This document shows, in pieces, positions 6,161 through 10,227 of a stretch of 10,227 bases of DNA; within the stretch, counting starts at the first letter, position 1; the number at the start of each line of letters is the position of its first letter. Below the pieces are notes generated by a model. The model was not told where the DNA came from and searched no databases. It worked only from the letters and a program-made list of their open reading frames with translations. Made by a program: the position numbers and the translations under genes. The stretch is from a bacterium (lineage in GTDB: Bacteria > Chloroflexota > Dormibacteria > UBA8260 > Bog-877), in contig JAKAVU010000080.1 in NCBI GenBank assembly GCA_021817185.1, positions 1 to 10,227 of the forward strand. Direction: 5' to 3'.

Positions 6161-7468
6161 ATGTTCCTAGACGAGGTGGTGCTGTCGCTGAGCGCGGGTC
6201 GCGGAGGCGCCGGCTCCAACAGCCTGCGGCGAGAGAAGTTCGTCCCCAAAGGTGGGCCAGATGGCGGTGACGGGGGCCGCGGTGGGGACATCTTGGTCAG
6301 GGCCGAGCAGGGGATCAGCTCGCTGCAGCGCTTCCAGCTGGAGCGCACTTTTCGGGCCAAGCCGGGTGGGGGCGGTGAGGGGTCCAAGCGCCACGGGTCC
6401 GACGGCGCCCCGGTGGTTCTTCCGGTGCCGCCGGGGACCATGGTGTTCGATGCCGAAACCGGACAGCTGCTGGCGGATCTGGAACGGGCCGGGGCGGAGG
6501 TGGTGGCCGCCCGCGGGGGGAGGGGAGGACGGGGCAACACCCACTTCGCGACTCCCACCTACCAGGCGCCCCGCCGCCGGGAGCTGGGCGAGCCGGGCGA
6601 GACCCGGCGGGTGCGTCTGGAGTTGCGCCTCATCGCCGACCTAGGGCTGGTGGGGTTGCCCAACGCCGGCAAGTCGACCTTGCTCGCCCGGCTCACCGGT
6701 GCCCACCCCAAGATCGCAGACTATCCCTTCACCACCCTTTCACCCAACCTCGGGGTGGTCGATCTGGCATCCGGGCAAAGTCTCACCGCGGCCGACGTGC
6801 CCGGGTTGATCGAGGGGGCGCACCGGGGAGCTGGGCTCGGCGTGGGATTCCTGCGCCACCTCTCCAGGACTCGGGTGCTGGTGCATCTGGTGGACGGGAC
6901 CCTCGGCAGGGACCGGGTGGCCGCCGCCTATCGTCAGGTGCATGGCGAGCTCTGCCAACACAGCGCCGACCTGGCTGCCAAGCCGACCGTGGTGGTGCTG
7001 AACAAGATCGATCTGATGCCGGAGGATGAGGCTTCCCTCACCGCGGAGGCACTGCGGGCGGAGCTCGCGGCGGACGCTCCCCTCGTCCGGATCTCGGCCA
7101 GCACCGGGGCCGGCACCGACCGCTTGCTGGAGGCGTGCGCGGTCCTGATGTCCGCGGCGTCGGCAGGCCCGGAGCATGGCGGCACGTTTCGCCTCTACCA
7201 GGGCCCGGTGGCCAGGGATCGCAGCTTCCAGGTGGCTGTCGAGGAGGGCCGCGTCGAGGTCACCGGCGAAGCGCTCGTACATCTGGTGGAGATGACCGAT
7301 ATGGACGACGAGGCGTCGGTCCTCAGGTTGCAGCGCCAGCTGCTGAGAATGGGAGTCGAGGACGCGCTCGCGGAGCGGGGGGTATCCCCGGGGACCGAGG
7401 TCCAGATCGGCAGGGTCTCCTTCACCTATTTCCCGGAGGTGGCGGCGGCGGAGCTCCCCGCGCCGTGA
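6161..7468 (+). CDS. obgE: GTPase Obg (ribosome assembly, 50S subunit)
   Basis: Obg is an essential GTPase that binds the 50S subunit and links ribosome maturation to growth and stress. All three domains of the 435-residue protein are visible. The glycine-rich Obg fold (1-158) starts with MFLDEVVLSLSAGRGGAG and contains KFVPKGGPDGGDGGRGGD and ARGGRGGRGNTHFATPT. The GTPase domain follows, with G1 GLPNAGKST (165-173), G2 DYPFTTLSPNLGVV, G3 DVPG (212-215) then LIEGAHRGAGLG, G4 NKIDL (281-285) and G5 SAS (312-314). The C-terminal OCT domain (about 343-432) shows FRLYQGPVARDRSFQV and ends TYFPEV. No Shine-Dalgarno precedes ATG 6161, and a small hairpin lies there instead, so initiation may depend on coupling with rpmA 30 nt upstream. 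The stop overlaps the nadD start. Confidence 0.97.
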   Translation: MFLDEVVLSLSAGRGGAGSNSLRREKFVPKGGPDGGDGGRGGDILVRAEQGISSLQRFQLERTFRAKPGGGGEGSKRHGSDGAPVVLPVPPGTMVFDAETGQLLADLERAGAEVVAARGGRGGRGNTHFATPTYQAPRRRELGEPGETRRVRLELRLIADLGLVGLPNAGKSTLLARLTGAHPKIADYPFTTLSPNLGVVDLASGQSLTAADVPGLIEGAHRGAGLGVGFLRHLSRTRVLVHLVDGTLGRDRVAAAYRQVHGELCQHSADLAAKPTVVVLNKIDLMPEDEASLTAEALRAELAADAPLVRISASTGAGTDRLLEACAVLMSAASAGPEHGGTFRLYQGPVARDRSFQVAVEEGRVEVTGEALVHLVEMTDMDDEASVLRLQRQLLRMGVEDALAERGVSPGTEVQIGRVSFTYFPEVAAAELPAP

Positions 7469-8121
7469 CGCGAGAGCTGGTCATCTTCGGTGGCACCTTC
7501 GACCCTCCCCACCTCGGCCACATGGCGGTCATCTCAGGGCTGCGCGAGCGGCTGTCGCTGCCGGTGGTGGCCATCCCCAATGGGCAGCCCCCTCACCGCG
7601 AGCCGCCGGTCGCCTCGCCGGAGGAGAGGCTGCATCTGGTGCGCCTCGCGGTGGCCGCGCTCGGCGACCCGCTGGTGACGGTGAGCGACGTGGAGGTGCG
7701 CCGCGGGGGTCCGTCCTACACCGCCGACACCCTGGAGGAGCTCCATCGGGAGGTCCAAGGGGTGCGCCTCCTGCTCGCGTTGGGCAGTGACGCCGCGGCC
7801 ACCCTGCCGGATTGGGAGCGCGCGGAGGTGATCGCCCAGCTGGCGCGGCTGGTCGTCTTCGACCGTTCCGGGACCGCTGAACGCGCCACCTCGGTGATCG
7901 CCGAGCTGAGAAGGGCCGGGTATCTGCTCCCCGATGCGCTGGCGATCGGGGTCATGGCCCCGGAGTTGGAGGCATCCGACATCCGGGACCGCCTGGCCCA
8001 GGGGGCCGACTGCTCCGCCCAGCTGGCGCCCCCGGTCTGGCGGGAGATCCGCCGCGTCGGTCTGTATGGCGCCGCGCCGGATTTGGTCTCCGGTGAGCGT
8101 GGGATAATCGCCCCCGCATGA
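7465..8121 (+). CDS. nadD: Nicotinate-nucleotide adenylyltransferase
   Basis: NadD transfers AMP from ATP to nicotinate mononucleotide, giving deamido-NAD, the next-to-last step of NAD synthesis in the cytoplasm. The 218-residue product is of normal length. FGGTFDPPHLGH (8-19) is the nucleotidyltransferase ATP-binding motif. PSYTADTL, LALGSDAAATLPDWER and LARLVVFDRSG are typical of NadD. The C-terminal ISSTxIR motif reads LEASDIR, with Glu for the second Ser, and the usual PPHK loop reads PPHRE. The protein contains no lysine at all. GTG 7465 overlaps the obg stop as GTGA, and the start places the first beta strand (RELVIFGG) correctly. A GGAG lies 11 nt upstream. It overlaps rsfS by 4 nt; the obg-nadD-rsfS order is common in Gram-positive and Chloroflexi-type bacteria. 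Confidence 0.95.
   Translation: MTRELVIFGGTFDPPHLGHMAVISGLRERLSLPVVAIPNGQPPHREPPVASPEERLHLVRLAVAALGDPLVTVSDVEVRRGGPSYTADTLEELHREVQGVRLLLALGSDAAATLPDWERAEVIAQLARLVVFDRSGTAERATSVIAELRRAGYLLPDALAIGVMAPELEASDIRDRLAQGADCSAQLAPPVWREIRRVGLYGAAPDLVSGERGIIAPA
8103..8108 (+). promoter_or_regulatory. Weak candidate -10 box just before rsfS
   Basis: GATAAT matches the -10 consensus at five of six bases and lies 9 nt before the rsfS ATG, so a transcript from it would be nearly leaderless. It is inside the nadD coding sequence, and no -35 box is seen at normal spacing. It may be chance. Confidence 0.15.
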
Positions 8122-8486
8122 CGCCCCTTCAGCTGAGCCGCCTGGTTGCGGACGCGGCGCTCTCCAGGAAGGCTCGCAATGTGGTCAGGGTCGATCTCCG
8201 GGGCAAGACCACCATGGCGGACTACTTCGTCATCTGCGAGGGTGACACCGACCGGCAGGTGAGGGCGGTGGCGGAGGCGATGGTGGAGGATGCGGGCAAA
8301 GCCGGGGTCCATCCGCTGGCCCGGGCCGGCCTCGAAGAGGCCTCCTGGATCTGTCTCGACTTCGACTCCGTGATCGCCCACGTCTTCTTACCGGGGGAGC
8401 GGGCCTACTACGACCTGGAGGGGCTGTGGGGCCCCGCCCGCAGGGTCCGCCCCCGCCCGGCGAGGGAGCTGGTAGCGGCGCGGTGA
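8118..8486 (+). CDS. rsfS: Ribosomal silencing factor RsfS
   Basis: RsfS (DUF143/Iojap family) binds L14 on the 50S subunit and blocks joining of the 30S, lowering translation during starvation. The 122-residue product matches the family in length and motifs: ADYFVICEGDTDRQV, the GLEEASWICLDFDSVIAHVF strand-turn-strand core, and RAYYDLEGLWGPAR near the end. The usual aspartate pair reads DFDSVIAHVF instead of DYGDVVVHVF, a mild change. ATG 8118 overlaps the nadD stop (ATGA). It is followed directly by an oxidoreductase gene through a GTGA overlap. Together with L21, L27 and Obg it completes a set of 50S-subunit genes in one probable transcript. Confidence 0.95.
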   Translation: MTPLQLSRLVADAALSRKARNVVRVDLRGKTTMADYFVICEGDTDRQVRAVAEAMVEDAGKAGVHPLARAGLEEASWICLDFDSVIAHVFLPGERAYYDLEGLWGPARRVRPRPARELVAAR

Positions 8487-9445
8487 CCGAACTCAGGCTG
8501 GGGTGCTTCGTTCCCCAGGGGTGGCGGAGCGATCTCCCCCTAGCCGCTCCTGCGGCGCCGCTGTTCGAGACCATGGTCGAGGTGGCGCTCAGGGCCGAGC
8601 GCAGTGGTTACGGGGCGGTCTGGGTGTACGACCATCTGCAGGGTGTTTTTGCGGCCGACCGGTCGCCGGTGCTGGACCCCCTGATCAGCCTGGCGACCCT
8701 GGCCTGGGCGACCACCAAGGTGAGGTTCGGGGCGATGTGCCTGGCGCTCCCCCTGCACCAGCCCACCCAGCTGGCCCATCAGCTGGCCTGCCTGGACGTG
8801 CTGAGCGAGGGCCGGCTCGAGGTCGCCCTGGGTGCGGGATCCGACCCCGACGAGGTGCTCTCCTTCGGGCTGCCTCTGCGGTCGCTTCGGGAGCGGATCC
8901 TTGCCTGCGGGGAGGCGGTCGAGCTCTTCCGCGCGTGCTGGGAGCACGAGTCGACCCACTTCGAGGGCCGCTACACAGTGGTCGAAGACGCGCGGGTGTA
9001 CCCCAAGCCGGTCCAGCGGCCCTCGCCCCCGATCTGGATCGCCGGCGGAGGTGAGCGGCTCACCCTCTGGCAGGTGGCCCGCCACGCCAACGGCTGCAGC
9101 CTCTTCGGACCGCCGCAGCGGGTCGCGCGCAAGCTGGACGTGCTGGCCGAGCATTGCCGGGCCCTGGGGCGGCCCCTGAGCTCGATCCGGGTGGGCGTGG
9201 TGCTGGACTGCCTGGTGGCGGACACCGAGGCGGCGGCCGATCGGATGGCCGACCATTACAACCGCCACGGCGAGGATGCCCGCGCCTATCGGGCGCGGCG
9301 ACTGGTAGGGACGCCGGCCGCCTGCGCACAGCAGCTCCAGGCCTATCTCGACCTCGGGGTGTCCGAGGTCTGTTGCCACTTCCCCGATGCCGTCACGACC
9401 GACTCCCCGGAGCGGCTGGCCCGAGCGGTGTTGGGGGCCTCCTGA
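8483..9445 (+). CDS. LLM-class flavin/F420-dependent oxidoreductase
   Basis: A 320-residue single-domain TIM-barrel protein of the luciferase-like monooxygenase superfamily. It has the features usual in the F420-dependent branch: an N-terminal strand (RLGCFVPQG), AERSGYGAVWVYDHL, the central LSEGRLEVALGAG (107-119) and YPKPVQRPSPPIWIAGGG (from about 173), which shapes the cofactor phosphate site. The substrate cannot be predicted, since members reduce or oxidise very different small molecules. GTG 8483 overlaps the rsfS stop; GAGGGAG at 8462-8468 is 14 nt upstream, so coupling is more likely than a strong own start. Use of F420 rather than FMN is the more common case for proteins of this length and motif set but is an inference. 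No neighbour gives a metabolic clue. Confidence 0.88.
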   Translation: MTELRLGCFVPQGWRSDLPLAAPAAPLFETMVEVALRAERSGYGAVWVYDHLQGVFAADRSPVLDPLISLATLAWATTKVRFGAMCLALPLHQPTQLAHQLACLDVLSEGRLEVALGAGSDPDEVLSFGLPLRSLRERILACGEAVELFRACWEHESTHFEGRYTVVEDARVYPKPVQRPSPPIWIAGGGERLTLWQVARHANGCSLFGPPQRVARKLDVLAEHCRALGRPLSSIRVGVVLDCLVADTEAAADRMADHYNRHGEDARAYRARRLVGTPAACAQQLQAYLDLGVSEVCCHFPDAVTTDSPERLARAVLGAS

Positions 9446-9449
9446 GGCT

Positions 9450-9482
9450 GTCCCCGGGCAGGATCTCATCCTTTTGGGGGAC
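9450..9482 (+). terminator. Nested hairpin after the oxidoreductase gene, possible terminator
   Basis: GTCCCC (9450-9455) pairs with GGGGAC (9477-9482), and inside it AGGAT (9460-9464) pairs with ATCCT (9468-9472) around a CTC loop. The inner stem is followed by TTT, giving a short T-run; the outer stem has none. Position, at the end of the operon and just before a new promoter-like element, supports a termination role, though it is not a classic rho-independent signal. Confidence 0.4.
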
Positions 9483-9502
9483 GGTGGGCTTCTGGCAGGT
9501 TC

Positions 9503-9511
9503 TGGTAGCGT
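9503..9511 (+). promoter_or_regulatory. Candidate extended -10 element for a leaderless transcript
   Basis: TGGTAGCGT has TGn followed by TAGCGT (TAnnnT). It ends 6 nt before ATG 9518, the spacing expected when transcription begins at the start codon itself. No Shine-Dalgarno precedes that ATG, which fits leaderless translation. No -35 box is evident. Confidence 0.35.
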
Positions 9512-9517
9512 CCGCCC

Positions 9518-10227
9518 ATGTTGCGTACGCGGGGCGTCCCCTTCGGCTGGAGGCCGCGCCTGCGCCCGGCGGGGCGGCTCGCCCCCGTAATCCTGGGGGT
9601 GGCGCTGCTGGTCGTGGCTTGCGGCAACACCGCTCCGGCTCACACCGTGCGCGGCGGGACGGTCACCTTCGCGGAGCTGCCCGCCGACACGCCCACCTAC
9701 ATATTTCCGATGATGCCTGGCGCCTTCTTTGGCAACCAGAACCTCTACCAGTTCTCCAATGAGTTCTTCCTGCCGCTCTACTGGTTCGGGGACCACGGCC
9801 AGCCGGTGCTGAACCGTCAGCTCAGCATCGCCAATGTCCCCATCTTCACCGACGGCAACACCGTGGTGGACATCTCCCTCAAGCACTGGCGGTGGTCGAC
9901 CCGGCATCCCATCACCGCCCGCGACGTGGTCATGTGGATGAACCTGCTCAGCGCTGCCACCGACCCCAAGGCCCCGGTGCTCGGGAGCACGAGCCTGCCC
10001 GGTCCCGGCTGGGGAGCGGCGGTGGCCGGGGGCTTGCCTGAGAACGTGTTTTCGTATGCGGCCACGGGCACTCACATCCTCACCATGAAGCTCAACGCGT
10101 CCTACAACCCCACCTGATTCCTCTACAACGAGCTGAGCCAGGTGTTCCCCCTGCCGCGCTTTGCCTGGGACAAGCTGTCGGCTGCGGGGGCGGTCGGAAA
10201 CTACGACGCCTCCGCGGAGGCTCGGGT
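9518..10227 (+). pseudogene. Peptide-type ABC transporter solute-binding lipoprotein (family 5), interrupted by TGA and cut by window end
   Basis: Family-5 solute-binding proteins catch peptides or related solutes outside the membrane and hand them to an ABC permease. The start at ATG 9518 gives a basic N-region (RPRLRPAGR), a hydrophobic stretch and VVACG, with Cys35 as the lipid site. The mature part shows GGTVTFAELP, TYIFPM, EFFLPLYWFGDHGQPVLN, VVDISLKHWRWS and ITARDVVMWMNLL (from residue 132), all typical of this family. Codon 200 (10115-10117) is TGA. The frame then continues FLYNELSQVFPLPRFAWDKL to the edge without a shift. Related proteins usually read NPTWFxYNELSQ here, so one base (TGG to TGA) explains the break. 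A true nonsense mutation, an assembly error, or readthrough are all possible. The shortened product (199 residues) would lack most of the binding fold. Confidence 0.85.

Noticed and set aside
8540..10075. Long minus-strand open frame of 511 codons opposite the oxidoreductase and solute-binding genes
   Set aside because: It spans two recognised plus-strand genes and the gap between them, and has low-complexity Arg/Gly/His content. It is not a real gene.
10115..10117. Genetic code with TGA as Trp or Gly
   Set aside because: TGA is the natural stop of ten genes here, several followed at once by an overlapping start, and Trp is read from TGG throughout.
10115..10160. Selenocysteine at the TGA
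   Set aside because: The family has Trp, not Cys, at this position, and I see no convincing SECIS-like stem-loop directly after the codon.

Overview
The window is very GC-rich and bacterial, with genes packed on the + strand and joined by 4-nt start/stop overlaps. Twelve genes can be read to a natural stop. Ten of them end in TGA, one in TAG and one in TAA. Starts are a mix of ATG, GTG and TTG. Lysine is scarce and arginine common in the non-ribosomal proteins. Together with a probable F420-dependent oxidoreductase, a peptide-type ABC lipoprotein and the order rplU-rpmA-obg-nadD-rsfS, this suggests a high-GC, probably uncultured lineage near Actinomycetota, Chloroflexota or Dormibacterota. 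The phylum cannot be fixed by reading alone.

Region 1 (1-3537) is a run of four overlapping genes for hydrophobic membrane proteins. The first is cut by the window edge. The third (1568-2812) keeps recognisable landmarks of the proton-conducting subunits of complex I and hydrogenase-4 (NuoN/NuoM/HyfF type). The second and fourth are multi-spanning proteins that I cannot place firmly. No redox subunit, iron-sulfur motif or Ni-binding motif is visible here. The lysines that normally form the proton path appear to be replaced.

Region 2 (3538-5238) holds a Maf-family nucleotide pyrophosphatase, preceded by a promoter-like repeat and a Shine-Dalgarno. A secreted lipoprotein with two DUF11-like beta-sandwich repeats follows it.

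Region 3 (5239-9445) is a translation and ribosome-biogenesis operon: L21 (with a long charged tail), L27, the Obg GTPase, NadD (NAD synthesis), RsfS (ribosomal silencing factor) and an LLM-class flavin/F420-dependent oxidoreductase. From Obg onward each gene overlaps the next by 4 nt. A 132-nt leader ahead of rplU may carry a promoter and alternative RNA pairings.

Region 4 (9446-10227) begins with a nested hairpin and a promoter-like element placed for a leaderless transcript. After these comes a family-5 extracellular solute-binding lipoprotein of a peptide/oligopeptide ABC transporter. Its frame is broken by a single TGA at codon 200, where the family normally has tryptophan, and homologous sequence continues in the same frame to the window edge. 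There is no stretch over 300 bases without a gene. I saw no tRNA, rRNA, IS element or CRISPR array.
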